A stretch of DNA of 64,000 bases from an uncultured Alphaproteobacteria bacterium. Its GTDB lineage: Bacteria; Pseudomonadota; Alphaproteobacteria; Thalassobaculales; Thalassobaculaceae. The stretch lies in contig CACOPQ010000006.1 of the NCBI GenBank assembly GCA_902629125.1, positions 1-64,000 on the forward strand. Direction: 5' to 3'. Made by a program: the position numbers and the translations under genes. Positions 28,848-38,631 of the stretch are shown here, in pieces. Under the pieces are notes generated by a model, which searched no databases, was not told where the DNA came from, and saw only the letters and a program-made list of their open reading frames with translations. Every line of letters starts with the position of its first letter. Within the stretch, counting starts at the first letter, position 1.

Positions 28848-29720
28848 ATGGGCGATACAAGCGATTACCAACCACCGAGGGTTTGGAAATGGGATACGGA
28901 AAATGGTGGCGCATTTGCCAAGATTAATCGGCCTACCGCGGGTACCACTCATGAAAAAGTTCTGCCGGTCGGAGATAATCCCTTGCAACTTTATTCGCTA
29001 GCTACGCCTAACGGAGTAAAGGTAACTATAATGCTCGAAGAGCTATTGGCTCTAGGACACACTGGAGCTGAATACGATGCTTGGCTATGTCGAATTAGGG
29101 ATGGTGAACAATTTAGCTCTGGTTTTGTGGAGATAAATCCCAATTCTAAAATTCCGGCTCTACTAGATCTTAGTGTTGATGGAGGGCAGCGTGTATTTGA
29201 GTCTGGCGCAATTTTATTATATCTGGCAGAAAAATTTGGTTCCTTTATACCTGAGGATCCTACCGAAAAAACCGAGTGCATGTCGTGGTTATTCTGGCAA
29301 ATGGCGAGTGCTCCCTATCTCGGGGGTGGTTTTGGGCATTTCTACGCATATGCTCCAGCCAAGTTTGAATACCCGATAAATCGGTTCGCCATGGAAACGA
29401 AACGGCAACTTGACCTTCTGGATCAACGCCTGTCGCAAAATGAGTTTATAGCTGGCTCAGAATATACTATAGCCGACATAGCGATCTGGTCATGGTATGG
29501 CCAATTAGCGTTGGGAAGACTTTACAATGCGGCGGAATTTTTAGATGTTGAAAGTTATGCTTATTTAATGGAATGGACAAAAAAAATTGATGCCCGCAAG
29601 ACTGTGCAGCGGGGGCGTATGGTTAATCGTGTTAATGGCGAGCTATCAAGTCAACTCCACGAAAGACATCACGCTTCAGATTTTGATTTGAAAACGGAAG
29701 ACAAATTAGTGAGTAATTAA
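28848..29720 (+). CDS. yghU: Glutathione S-transferase family, YghU-like disulfide-bond oxidoreductase
   Basis: GGAFAKINRPTAGTTHEKVLPVGDNPLQLYSLATPNGVKVTIMLEELLALGHTGAEYDAW and C-terminal QLHERHHASDFDLKTEDK match YghU. Confidence 0.93.
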   Translation: MGDTSDYQPPRVWKWDTENGGAFAKINRPTAGTTHEKVLPVGDNPLQLYSLATPNGVKVTIMLEELLALGHTGAEYDAWLCRIRDGEQFSSGFVEINPNSKIPALLDLSVDGGQRVFESGAILLYLAEKFGSFIPEDPTEKTECMSWLFWQMASAPYLGGGFGHFYAYAPAKFEYPINRFAMETKRQLDLLDQRLSQNEFIAGSEYTIADIAIWSWYGQLALGRLYNAAEFLDVESYAYLMEWTKKIDARKTVQRGRMVNRVNGELSSQLHERHHASDFDLKTEDKLVSN

Positions 29721-29832
29721 AGCACATAACTTCAAATAATTTGTAAGCAATGATATGCAACTAAAAATGAGCATTCGCGGGTTCGTTTTAATTTAAGAAG
29801 TGTTGAATATGTGAAACGACCCTTTACTTATT

Positions 29833-30726
29833 TTAACGTAATTTAAACTCCATTGGCACCTCTATTGACAATAAGTTTTGGGATAGATTTGGAGGAAAGT
29901 GTTTAAATGGGCTTGATTTCTTTACAATTTGCATTGCTTGTCGGTCTAAACTTGGGAAACCCGATGAAGATTTGATTCGCAACTCAGTTAATGCACCAGT
30001 CTTCAATATTTGAAAAGTAATCATGACATTTCCCTCCTCTTTATAGCGCACAGCGCGCGTGGGATAAGTTTTATTTCTATTAAGAGTTCTTTTTACATAT
30101 TCGATATAATTGGTCTCGCTTTGTTTGGTGTTATTTTTCTCATTGGTTGGTAGTGTCGTATTCGGTTTCTTTTCTAAATTGGCACTCTTGGAATTTGACC
30201 CATGTTGATCGAATTTAGAGAGAGATCTATTCAAAATTTTTTCTGGCTGTTTTGAGGGTTCCTGTCTGTTTTTGTTCAATGGCAATGTTTGCCTAGTGAC
30301 CATTTTTTTCGACCTCTGGTTTTTTTTGTGCTCCTGCGGCTCAATTTTTTTTCGTTCGCTTATAGCTTTTAAATTTTGACTTATTTGCTTTTGCTTGCGA
30401 GTGATCTTGGTTTTAAGCTTCGGCGAAAACGTCTCAACCGATCTTTGGCGCTGCGAGGGCGATGGTACATTTGTAATCGGTTTCTTATTTGAGAATTGTT
30501 CAGCGTGTATAGGTGATAGTTTTTTTATTGAAGGCGACGAGTCCATTAACGAAAGGTGATTTTTTTTAAGTGGACTCAGAGAGTATTGAAAATTCAGAGA
30601 CAGATTAGAACCTATTTTGTCGTGCACTACTTTTTCTAAAGTAAGCTTGGTAGGAAGGACGGACAGTAAAATAGCGTGTAACCCTATTGCCACAAAGAAC
30701 GCGATTAAAGAGTGATAAATTGACAT
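29833..30726 (-). CDS. TonB family energy transducer
   Basis: N-terminal TM anchor, charged linker, C-terminal TonB domain (YVKRTLNRNKTYPTRAVRYKEEGNVMITFQILKTGALTELRIKSSSGFPSLDRQAMQIV). Confidence 0.85.
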   Translation of the reverse strand: MSIYHSLIAFFVAIGLHAILLSVLPTKLTLEKVVHDKIGSNLSLNFQYSLSPLKKNHLSLMDSSPSIKKLSPIHAEQFSNKKPITNVPSPSQRQRSVETFSPKLKTKITRKQKQISQNLKAISERKKIEPQEHKKNQRSKKMVTRQTLPLNKNRQEPSKQPEKILNRSLSKFDQHGSNSKSANLEKKPNTTLPTNEKNNTKQSETNYIEYVKRTLNRNKTYPTRAVRYKEEGNVMITFQILKTGALTELRIKSSSGFPSLDRQAMQIVKKSSPFKHFPPNLSQNLLSIEVPMEFKLR

Positions 30727-30727
30727 C

Positions 30728-31144
30728 TCAATATTGATGGTCTTGCTTAGTGATTAGAGCTAACTTAACAAAACCGAGCCTTTTAAGCATAGAGATTGCT
30801 CTTATTATAACTCCCATTTTTGTCTCTTTATCCACGTTGATCGCTATCGCTTTATTGTATCTGCGAAGAACAGAAGAATTTAGCTTCGTTTCCAGTTCAT
30901 AAGCGTCATATTTTTTTCCGGTTACTATGAAGGATCCATGTTTCGTGATTGTTAGTTCTAACCCCTTGTTCTTAAGAGGTTTGCCGGTTGAAGAAGTGAC
31001 ATATTCAAAATCAACAGGTTCATTTTTGTGCCAAGTGCCCAATATAATAAAATAAACGAGTAGTAAGAAAGTAATATTAATCAGTGGAAGTGTATTTTCA
31101 TCATGAGAAGAACCCAAGGAATTAGTTTTGCTTTTCCTAAACAC
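30728..31144 (-). CDS. ExbD-like biopolymer transport protein (second, Asn variant)
   Basis: Single TM NTLPLINITFLLLVYFIIL; periplasmic ExbD/TolR-type domain; 1-bp overlap with the upstream exbD. Confidence 0.8.
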   Translation of the reverse strand: MFRKSKTNSLGSSHDENTLPLINITFLLLVYFIILGTWHKNEPVDFEYVTSSTGKPLKNKGLELTITKHGSFIVTGKKYDAYELETKLNSSVLRRYNKAIAINVDKETKMGVIIRAISMLKRLGFVKLALITKQDHQY

Positions 31145-31578
31145 TAGTCACCGTTGCCAATAATATTGAAATTAATTATCCGTGATGATCGCAGTTGATC
31201 GACTATTTTGACAAACTTAGAGAAGGACAAGCCTGTGTCTGGAGAAAGTAATATTGAAACATTAGATCTTTTTTCTTGTTTATGTTTAATGGTTTCTAAA
31301 ATGGAGGGCAATGTGGAGCGTTCATCCTCTAAAAAAAGTTCGCCATCAGTCCTAATACGAATGATTAATTCATCTAAAGCGATCTCACTTTCATCGTTGC
31401 TGTAAGTACTTACGGATAAATTTATTTGCCTAAAATTTTGATGATCTGTAACCAGCATGGCAAAAATTAATAGAATAAACAAAACATCGATCAATGGGGT
31501 AAGTTTTATTATTGATATTGAAACGTTATGTCTTTTGAATAAAGAAACCTGCATTTGTAACCTGTTCCAGTGTTTCAA
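31144..31578 (-). CDS. exbD: ExbD biopolymer transport protein
   Basis: TM motif LTPLIDVLFILLIFAMLVTD typical of ExbD/TolR. Confidence 0.88.
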   Translation of the reverse strand: MKHWNRLQMQVSLFKRHNVSISIIKLTPLIDVLFILLIFAMLVTDHQNFRQINLSVSTYSNDESEIALDELIIRIRTDGELFLEDERSTLPSILETIKHKQEKRSNVSILLSPDTGLSFSKFVKIVDQLRSSRIINFNIIGNGD

Positions 31579-32235
31579 TTAACTTTGTTTTGGATGGTTG
31601 TATTTGAGGGCTAAAAGCTCTGAGGCAATATTTTCCATTTCGTCAGACGTCACAGACTTTAAACGCTCGAAACATTTTAACGACACCAGCGCGGGAATGG
31701 CCACCACAAGGCCTGCAGCTGTTGTTAAAAGTGCCTGCCAAATACCACCAGATAAAGTACTGGGGTCAGCACTCGACCCGCTTTCTTGAAGCATGTAGAA
31801 AGCATCCACCATACCCAGTACTGTACCAAAAAGACCGAGTAATGGACTGATGGTAGCAATCAACTCTAGCAACCAGAGACCACTTTCTATTTGGGAAAGT
31901 TTTTGATTTCCGACAAGAGTTACCTGTTTTTCGCCATGTGACAGATTGCTTTTGCCTTGTTTTAACGGATTTAAAATACATAGCGCTACAGCTGAAACGG
32001 GGTGTCGGCTTCTCTCAATTTTGTTCGGCATATTTTTATCGGTCTGATTAGTCACAGTGTTTAAAATTTTTTGGGTAGGTGAGCGTTTAAATAAATCCAT
32101 GGAGTAGAATTGGCAAAGCTTCGCAATAATAACTGTAGTTCCAATAATAGAAAGAACCATCAATACAAGCATTACAGGACCCCCAAGTTCCAAAAGATGC
32201 AGTAAATTTTCTTTTAAGGTCGACAAGGTATTCAT
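31579..32235 (-). CDS. exbB: ExbB/TolQ/MotA proton channel family protein
   Basis: LLELGGPVMLVLMVLSIIGTTVIIAKL; LELIATISPLLGLFGTVLGMVDAF; ALLTTAAGLVVAIPALVSLKCF. Start chosen at MNTLSTLKENL. Confidence 0.88.
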   Translation of the reverse strand: MNTLSTLKENLLHLLELGGPVMLVLMVLSIIGTTVIIAKLCQFYSMDLFKRSPTQKILNTVTNQTDKNMPNKIERSRHPVSAVALCILNPLKQGKSNLSHGEKQVTLVGNQKLSQIESGLWLLELIATISPLLGLFGTVLGMVDAFYMLQESGSSADPSTLSGGIWQALLTTAAGLVVAIPALVSLKCFERLKSVTSDEMENIASELLALKYNHPKQS

Positions 32236-32312
32236 GGATTTCGCTTTTAATCTTTTTAATGTGATTTCGAATTTTGCGGATCTGATAACCGCGCCTGGCA
32301 ATTGAATTATCT

Positions 32313-32327
32313 TGCGAATGATTATCA
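32313..32327. promoter_or_regulatory. Candidate Fur-type (7-1-7) box TGCGAATGATTATCA
   Basis: Reverse complement TGATAATCATTCGCA resembles TGATAATNATTATCA; sits between divergent exbB and TonB-dependent receptor genes. Confidence 0.5.
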
Positions 32328-32462
32328 ATTGCAATAATAAACGAACAGTCAATTTTAGTTTCGGGGTTTTATATGATGATAGCTTTTGCAAGAACACTTG
32401 TTTGTGTTTTCCAAGAAAAAGCTACCACATTTCCGGATTTAAAAATTTGTAGCGTAATTTGT

Positions 32463-34613
32463 ATGTGGAAAAATACGATGAATGTTTTAGCTGTTAGAAA
32501 GTTTATTGTGCTTTTTGTTATCTGTGCCTTCGGTTCAATTTTAGACAATGCTTCGGCGCAACAATTAAGTACAGAAGGTCCGCAAACAACTCAAACGACA
32601 CGAATAACCGATCCAATAACGATTACGGCAACAAAAAATCCTTTAAGAGCATTTGATTTCCCCGGCATGGTTTCCCGGATCACAAATAGTCAAGCACAAT
32701 TTGATCAGTCCTCGACGATAGACGACGTTTTAAAACTTATCCCAAATTTGCAATTTTCCCGCGGTCCAAGACGTACAGGTGAAGAGCCAAGTATAAGAGG
32801 TGTTAGCGGCCCCGATGTAATCATATTATTAGATGGTGCTAGACAAAATTTTGGTTCCGCACATGACGGCCGTTTCTTTGTTGATCCGTCTTTCACTAAA
32901 GAGGTGGAGGTCCTAAAAGGGCCCGCATCGGCGTTATATGGAAGTGGGGGGCTAGGGGGGGTGATAGAGTTTAGAACGCTTTCCCCATCGGATTTGCTTA
33001 GAAATACAGACAAAACTGGGCTTCGGATCAGTGCAGGCTATCAGGATGTAAACAATGAAAGATTAGCAACAATTATAGGTGCTGTGAGAGCAACAGAACA
33101 AATCGATTTCATCACGGGCGTTACCAAACGGAGTTCAGGCTCAATCGAGTTGGGCAATGAGACGAATCTTACGAATACCGAAGATGAAATAATAAATGCT
33201 CTCTTCAAAACTCAGATGGAGCTTGATCAGTTCCATTCTCTCGGCGTATCAATTTCCTCGTTTAATAATGATGCAGAGGAGCCTTCAAATGGCCAGGGGT
33301 TAGGTGGAGACGATAGAACAAACAAAGATATCTACTCAAATACATTAAGTGTCAAATATGCCTACAAAAACCCATCAAATAAACTATTCGATATCGATTT
33401 CTCTGTATACAGGACTGAGACTAAAGTCGTAAACGTTCTTTCCGAAGAGGTTCGTCCACATGCAGCTGGCGACAAATTAAGTCGTTACCTAGATACAAAA
33501 GGCCTGCGTTTAGATAATAGGTCTAGGTACATTATTTCTAATTTTGCAGACTCAGTGCTTACATACGGGATCGAGTTTAATAGAAACACTCAAGATGGAT
33601 CCAAAAACGGTGAAGAGTTAGACGGTGTTCCTGATGCCGAGTCAGATTTCTTGGGAATTTTTGTTCAAGCGGAATTATCCCTGGTAGATCCGTTTGATCT
33701 AATACCGGGTGAGTTATTAGTGATACCTGGATTAAGATATGATCAGTATGAGACGTCAAGTAAATTGGCTGAGTCGAACGAGGATGATAAGTCTTCTCAA
33801 AAAATTGGTATTACCTATAAGCCATTAAGGTGGCTAAATGTATTTGGAAGTTACTCTGAGGCGTTTCGAGCCCCAACATTTGATGAGCTGTATCTGACAG
33901 GGACACATTTTGCTATTCCGCTTGGAAGAGGGAGTGTTGCAGTGAATAGGTTTGTTCCCAACCCTGCTTTGAAACCGCAGACAACAGAAACGCTAGAAGC
34001 GGGCATTGGTATAAACGTGCAACACCTATTTCAAGACGGCGACACACTGCAATTAAAAGGCTCCAAGTTTCGATCGAAAATGGATGATTTTATTGATTTA
34101 ACAGTAAATCAGCCTGCCCCATTTAGGGGGTGTAGTCCCTTTATTAGGGGTGATTGTGATGGCACAACAAATTCTGATAACGTTCCAGAGGCATCCCTCT
34201 GGGGCGCGGAAGTTGAATTAGGATATGAAAATAGGCGGTTAGTCATAGGTGCGGGTTTTTCATCAATTAATGGGAAAAATAATAGGAATGGCGAAAAACT
34301 TGGCTCGCTAACGCCAGATCAATTTACATTTAACATTGGTGCGAAGTTGCCAGAAATTTCCTCGTTCGTAGGTTGGAAGGGTATCGTGGCAAATGAATTC
34401 GATAACGTGGACGACGTGAGCAATAAGCGGCCTGGGTATGCTGTTCATGATCTGTTTGTTATCTGGACACCAAAACTAGGAGCTGCAAATGGCTGGCGGG
34501 TTACAGCCGGAGTAGATAACGTGATGGACAAGTCTTATTCTCGGGTGGATACTAGTGCGGTGGAACCTGGGCGTAACATCAAGGGAACTGTTTCATATAC
34601 GTGGAATTGGTAA
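32463..34613 (+). CDS. TonB-dependent heme/hemoglobin receptor family protein
   Basis: Plug and barrel; GVSGPDVIILLDGARQNF, VEVLKGPASALYGSGGLGGVIEFRT; FRAP (EAFRAPTFDELY) and NPALKPQ boxes; adjacent to hmuTUV. Start 32463 or 32478. Confidence 0.88.
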   Translation: MWKNTMNVLAVRKFIVLFVICAFGSILDNASAQQLSTEGPQTTQTTRITDPITITATKNPLRAFDFPGMVSRITNSQAQFDQSSTIDDVLKLIPNLQFSRGPRRTGEEPSIRGVSGPDVIILLDGARQNFGSAHDGRFFVDPSFTKEVEVLKGPASALYGSGGLGGVIEFRTLSPSDLLRNTDKTGLRISAGYQDVNNERLATIIGAVRATEQIDFITGVTKRSSGSIELGNETNLTNTEDEIINALFKTQMELDQFHSLGVSISSFNNDAEEPSNGQGLGGDDRTNKDIYSNTLSVKYAYKNPSNKLFDIDFSVYRTETKVVNVLSEEVRPHAAGDKLSRYLDTKGLRLDNRSRYIISNFADSVLTYGIEFNRNTQDGSKNGEELDGVPDAESDFLGIFVQAELSLVDPFDLIPGELLVIPGLRYDQYETSSKLAESNEDDKSSQKIGITYKPLRWLNVFGSYSEAFRAPTFDELYLTGTHFAIPLGRGSVAVNRFVPNPALKPQTTETLEAGIGINVQHLFQDGDTLQLKGSKFRSKMDDFIDLTVNQPAPFRGCSPFIRGDCDGTTNSDNVPEASLWGAEVELGYENRRLVIGAGFSSINGKNNRNGEKLGSLTPDQFTFNIGAKLPEISSFVGWKGIVANEFDNVDDVSNKRPGYAVHDLFVIWTPKLGAANGWRVTAGVDNVMDKSYSRVDTSAVEPGRNIKGTVSYTWNW

Positions 34614-34668
34614 ATTTTGCAGATTATTAAAACAATCCTTTATGTAGATTTATTGTTTGAGATAAAAC

Positions 34669-35592
34669 ATGCATCGTTTTAAAACGCTAAGCGCTTTATT
34701 ACATCTGGCGGCAACGCTATTCATTCTTGGACTTTGCCTGGGCAATTTTGCTGCATTATCAGATGAAAAACCTGCAGCGCCGTTAAAAGAAAAGTCAGAA
34801 ACTCGTAATATGCGCATCGTTTCCATCGGTGGAACGATTACAGAAATACTTTATGCTCTGGGAAGTGGAAGTGAAATAGTAGCAGTTGATAGTACAAGTC
34901 GCTATCCAAAGGATGCTCTTACAAAGCCAAATATAGGTTATATGCGAAGGCTGTCGGCCGAGCCAATATTGTCGCTTGATCCTACAAAAGTTTTAGCTGT
35001 TGAAGACTCTGGTCCCCTAGTGGTTTTAGACCAAGTAAGAGAGGCAGGACAGGAAATCAACTTAATTTCAGATGAACCGTCGCTTAAAGGTGTCTATGCA
35101 AAAATACAAGAAATTTCCGCGGCAATTAACAAACAAGAGGTTGGGAAAAGGCTTGCCGACGAGTTGCGAGCTAGGCTAAAGCCTATTACCGATACTATTG
35201 CCAAGGCCGAGACAAGACCACGCGTATTACTTCTGCTTTCTTTTGGGAGCGGCGGCTCACCAGTAGCAGCTGGAAAGAATACATCAGCGGATAGCATTAT
35301 CTCTATTGTTGGCGCCCAAAACACGATTGACGCTTTTGAAGGCTATAAGCCTTTGTCGCCTGAAGTCGCAGTGAAAGCTTCGCCAGACTTCATTATAACG
35401 ACAAACAGATCTTTAGGGCTGATAGGAGGAATTGATAAATTACTGGAAATACCTGGACTATCAATAACTCCGGCGGCTAAAAATAAAAATATAATAGCAA
35501 TGGATGGGCTTCTGCTTCTTGGCTTTGGGATGCGAATAGACGAAGCCTTGGAGAAGCTTGGTTCTCAATTGTACTCTGACTTAAAATTTTGA
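34669..35592 (+). CDS. hmuT: Heme ABC transporter substrate-binding protein
   Basis: RIVSIGGTITEILYALGSGSEIVAVDSTSRYP, IGYMRRLSAEPILSLDP. Confidence 0.88.
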   Translation: MHRFKTLSALLHLAATLFILGLCLGNFAALSDEKPAAPLKEKSETRNMRIVSIGGTITEILYALGSGSEIVAVDSTSRYPKDALTKPNIGYMRRLSAEPILSLDPTKVLAVEDSGPLVVLDQVREAGQEINLISDEPSLKGVYAKIQEISAAINKQEVGKRLADELRARLKPITDTIAKAETRPRVLLLLSFGSGGSPVAAGKNTSADSIISIVGAQNTIDAFEGYKPLSPEVAVKASPDFIITTNRSLGLIGGIDKLLEIPGLSITPAAKNKNIIAMDGLLLLGFGMRIDEALEKLGSQLYSDLKF

Positions 35593-35663
35593 AAATCAGC
35601 TAGTTCCTTTTTGCAGAAAAGGATATCGCGTGAGATGATATTGGTAACCAGAGAAGATTACGC

Positions 35664-36722
35664 TTGTCAAAGGATCTAACCCATTTCTTTAAGCCCTGCC
35701 TTATTGGTTTTTTAATATTGATAATGGTTGGTGCAGTCGGTGGCTCACTGGTTTTTGGTTCAGTAAAGATACCAATAAGTCAGATGTTTTTTATATTTGG
35801 GAAGGCTCTGGGGTTTGAGATCGTTGGCGATATTGTGCGACGTGACGAGGTCATTTTACTAGGTATCAGACTGCCCAGAACTATCCTTTGTGTCCTTGTT
35901 GGAGGTGGTCTCGCAATATCGGGCGCCGCACTTCAAGGTTTATTCAGAAACCCTCTAGCCGATCCCTCGCTTATAGGTGTGTCTTCGGGAGCTGCGCTCG
36001 CGGCTGTTTCAATTATTGTACTTGGAGTGAATGAGTTGGCATTTTTGCCAGACGAATTGAACTATTTGATTTTACCACTGGGTGCATTTACCGGTGGATT
36101 AGCAGCTACGTTCTGCGTGTATACCATTTCCTCGTATCACGGCAAGACAAGCATCTCGACGATGCTATTAACAGGTATAGCTATAAATGCATTAGCATCT
36201 GCAGGTCTCGGATTTTTAATTTTTTCCAGTGACGACCAGCAGTTGAGAGATTTAAACTTTTGGCTTCTAGGAAGTTTAGCCGGTGTTACATGGTATAAGG
36301 TCATGGCTATTGCTCCTATCGTAATAGGTGCGTCAGTCTTTTTAGTTTTTCTTGGAAGGCATCTAAATGCATTGTTGCTAGGGGAACGGGAAGCTTTTCA
36401 CATAGGATTTTATGTTGAAAAAACAAAAATACTTGTAATAGTGCTAGTCGCTTTGGTTACAGGAGCTTGCGTTGCATTAACAGGGATTATAGGGTTCATT
36501 GGCCTTGTTGTGCCTCACCTTATTCGCTTAATATTTGGCGCTAATAATAAGCTTGTTCTACCCTGCTCGATTATTTTAGGAGCCTGTTTATTAACTATTG
36601 CTGATATTATTTCCCGCCATATTGTCTGGCCAGCAGAGTTGCCCATCGGTATCTTGACGAGTTGTGTTGGCGGGCCATTTTTTTTATGGCTGATCATGCG
36701 TCAGAAAAGAAACCAAGTTTGA
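35664..36722 (+). CDS. hmuU: Heme ABC transporter permease (FecCD family)
   Basis: LGIRLPRTILCVLVGGGLAISGAALQGLFRNPLADPSLIGVSSGAALAAV; GFIGLVVPHLIRL. Confidence 0.92.
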   Translation: MSKDLTHFFKPCLIGFLILIMVGAVGGSLVFGSVKIPISQMFFIFGKALGFEIVGDIVRRDEVILLGIRLPRTILCVLVGGGLAISGAALQGLFRNPLADPSLIGVSSGAALAAVSIIVLGVNELAFLPDELNYLILPLGAFTGGLAATFCVYTISSYHGKTSISTMLLTGIAINALASAGLGFLIFSSDDQQLRDLNFWLLGSLAGVTWYKVMAIAPIVIGASVFLVFLGRHLNALLLGEREAFHIGFYVEKTKILVIVLVALVTGACVALTGIIGFIGLVVPHLIRLIFGANNKLVLPCSIILGACLLTIADIISRHIVWPAELPIGILTSCVGGPFFLWLIMRQKRNQV

Positions 36723-36725
36723 TAA

Positions 36726-37514
36726 ATGATTATTGCAGAACAGATATGCCTTAATCGCAATGGAACTCAAATCCTAGACGATATAACGCTCTCAGTTCCT
36801 TCCGGTAAAGTAATCGCAGTGGTAGGACCTAATGGAGCCGGAAAGTCCAGTCTCCTATCCATACTATCTGGGTCAATTCCTCCTGATCTGGGTACTGTAC
36901 AGCTTGACGGGATTGAAATGCAAAACTGGAGCCCAGCTATTTTATCTGCTCGACGAGCTGTTTTATCACAGAATATACAACTTGATTTTTCTTTTAGCTG
37001 CTTAGAGGTAGTTCTTCTCGGAAGATCCGCACAAAATACAAATGCTTCTAGTAACGCCGAGGTAAAAATTGCTGAAATCGCATTGGAAAAAACAGATGCA
37101 GTTCATCTTATAAATCGGAATTACAGTAGTTTGTCGGGCGGGGAATGCCAACGTGTTCAGTTAGCCAGAGTGCTTGCACAAATAAATTGTTTTGGGAGTG
37201 AGATCGATCACCTTAACAAATTTTTACTTTTGGATGAACCAATTTCAAGTTTGGACCTGAAGCATCAGCAAAAACTTTTATCTACGGTCCGGTCAGCCGC
37301 GAGACGCGGCGTTGGAGTTTTTGTGATTATACATGATTTGAATTTAGCCTGTATGTTTGCAGATGAGATTTATTTCTTGAAAAGAGGGGCATTAATTGAG
37401 AAGGGAGCGCCAAAGCAAGTTTTATGTCCAGCGTTAGTAAAGGATGTCTTTGAAGTAAATGTTTGCATCAAACCGCATCCGACACGTGACTGTCCACATA
37501 TAACCTTGCTCTAA
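36726..37514 (+). CDS. hmuV: Heme ABC transporter ATP-binding protein
   Basis: GPNGAGKSSLLSILSG, LSGGECQRVQLARVLAQ, LLLDEPISSLDLKHQ. Confidence 0.93.
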   Translation: MIIAEQICLNRNGTQILDDITLSVPSGKVIAVVGPNGAGKSSLLSILSGSIPPDLGTVQLDGIEMQNWSPAILSARRAVLSQNIQLDFSFSCLEVVLLGRSAQNTNASSNAEVKIAEIALEKTDAVHLINRNYSSLSGGECQRVQLARVLAQINCFGSEIDHLNKFLLLDEPISSLDLKHQQKLLSTVRSAARRGVGVFVIIHDLNLACMFADEIYFLKRGALIEKGAPKQVLCPALVKDVFEVNVCIKPHPTRDCPHITLL

Positions 37515-37975
37515 ATATTTGAACCCTTTCCTGTAAAACACATTTGTTTGGTTTCTAAAAAATAGAGTGCAGGGACTAACTGGTCGTTCCTTTAAGTTCT
37601 TATCGTCTGCCATGCGGAAGCCTGCACCATGTGGTAACCGAACAGTTAAATGTTCAATTTCGATTGCTCTCATCATCAGCAACAAAAATTTCACTTAGTC
37701 TGTCGGTTTTGTATTTCTCGATCACTGCTCCGACCGTGATCGAAGTGCTGTGGAGGATCTTTGTTAGCGCGCGTTGAAAATACAAACTCTCTTTTTTTTC
37801 AACATTTTTATGCAAAAAGAGTAACAAACTTATTCGCGAGTTGGGAACTGCTGGTGTGCGATACCAAGTGATAAGGTGACATACAGTTGATTTTGTCCTA
37901 CCCCGCACTATCCGGTTACTTTTTCTTCTGAAGCTCTTGCTTTTCCTTGAGCTTTAGGTAACGTTGCTGTCTAGT

Positions 37976-38052
37976 GGCTCCTTAGCTCAATTGGATAGAG
38001 TATCTGCCTTCGAAGCAGAGGGTTGCAGGTTCGAGTCCTGCAGGGGCCGCCA
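37976..38052 (+). tRNA. tRNA-Arg (anticodon TCG), CCA encoded
   Basis: Acceptor GGCTCCT/AGGGGCC, anticodon arm TCTGC-CTTCGAA-GCAGA, T-arm GCAGG-TTCGAGT-CCTGC, 3' CCA. Confidence 0.93.
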
Positions 38053-38178
38053 AGTTACCCAAAGGTAGTAATCTCTATGGTAATTTGTTTTGCAGTTTAA
38101 GGTGGCATAAGATTAGTAGACTTAAAACCAGAACCAATTTGCTACCATTCAATCAAATAGACTTTAGAAAGTTGACGT

Positions 38179-38472
38179 TTGCTTAGTTACCCCGATAGAT
38201 GGGCTGTGGTTTCAGTTATTACAGCAAGTTTGAGCTTTTTACTCATTTGTTTATGGTTAAACGAAATTACAGTAAAAATATGGCACTTTGAAACACGCAG
38301 TTTAATTTTTGTTTTTATAATAGGTTCGATTTTCAGCCTCCTTCTTCATCGAAAGCAGCGCATGGAGTCAGTTAGGCAGTTAAAGACTGGTAGCGAAAAA
38401 ATTCTTGCTGAGTCAAAAAAGGAAGCGGAGACCTTAAGAAGATTTCTTAATTCGAAAAATTCTGAAGATTAA
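38179..38472 (+). CDS. Small membrane protein with C-terminal coiled-coil-like tail (hypothetical)
   Basis: TTG-start ORF with two hydrophobic segments and a charged tail (KILAESKKEAETLRRFLNSKNSED). Confidence 0.4.
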   Translation: MLSYPDRWAVVSVITASLSFLLICLWLNEITVKIWHFETRSLIFVFIIGSIFSLLLHRKQRMESVRQLKTGSEKILAESKKEAETLRRFLNSKNSED

Positions 38473-38631
38473 TGCACTCGCTTGTAAATAAAACTATCTT
38501 TCGGTTTCATATCTCCTCTAATACTTTTTAGATTTTTATCTCAATAAATTTGTCTCTTATGGAAATATAGATTTAGAATTTCTCTATGTGATATTTATAC
38601 GCTTAAAATGTAAGATTTTCTGAAGCGGAGG

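Noticed and set aside
37976-38052. tRNA-Arg as a genomic island boundary
   Set aside because: No integrase, no repeated 3' tRNA fragment noticed; flanking genes are ordinary.
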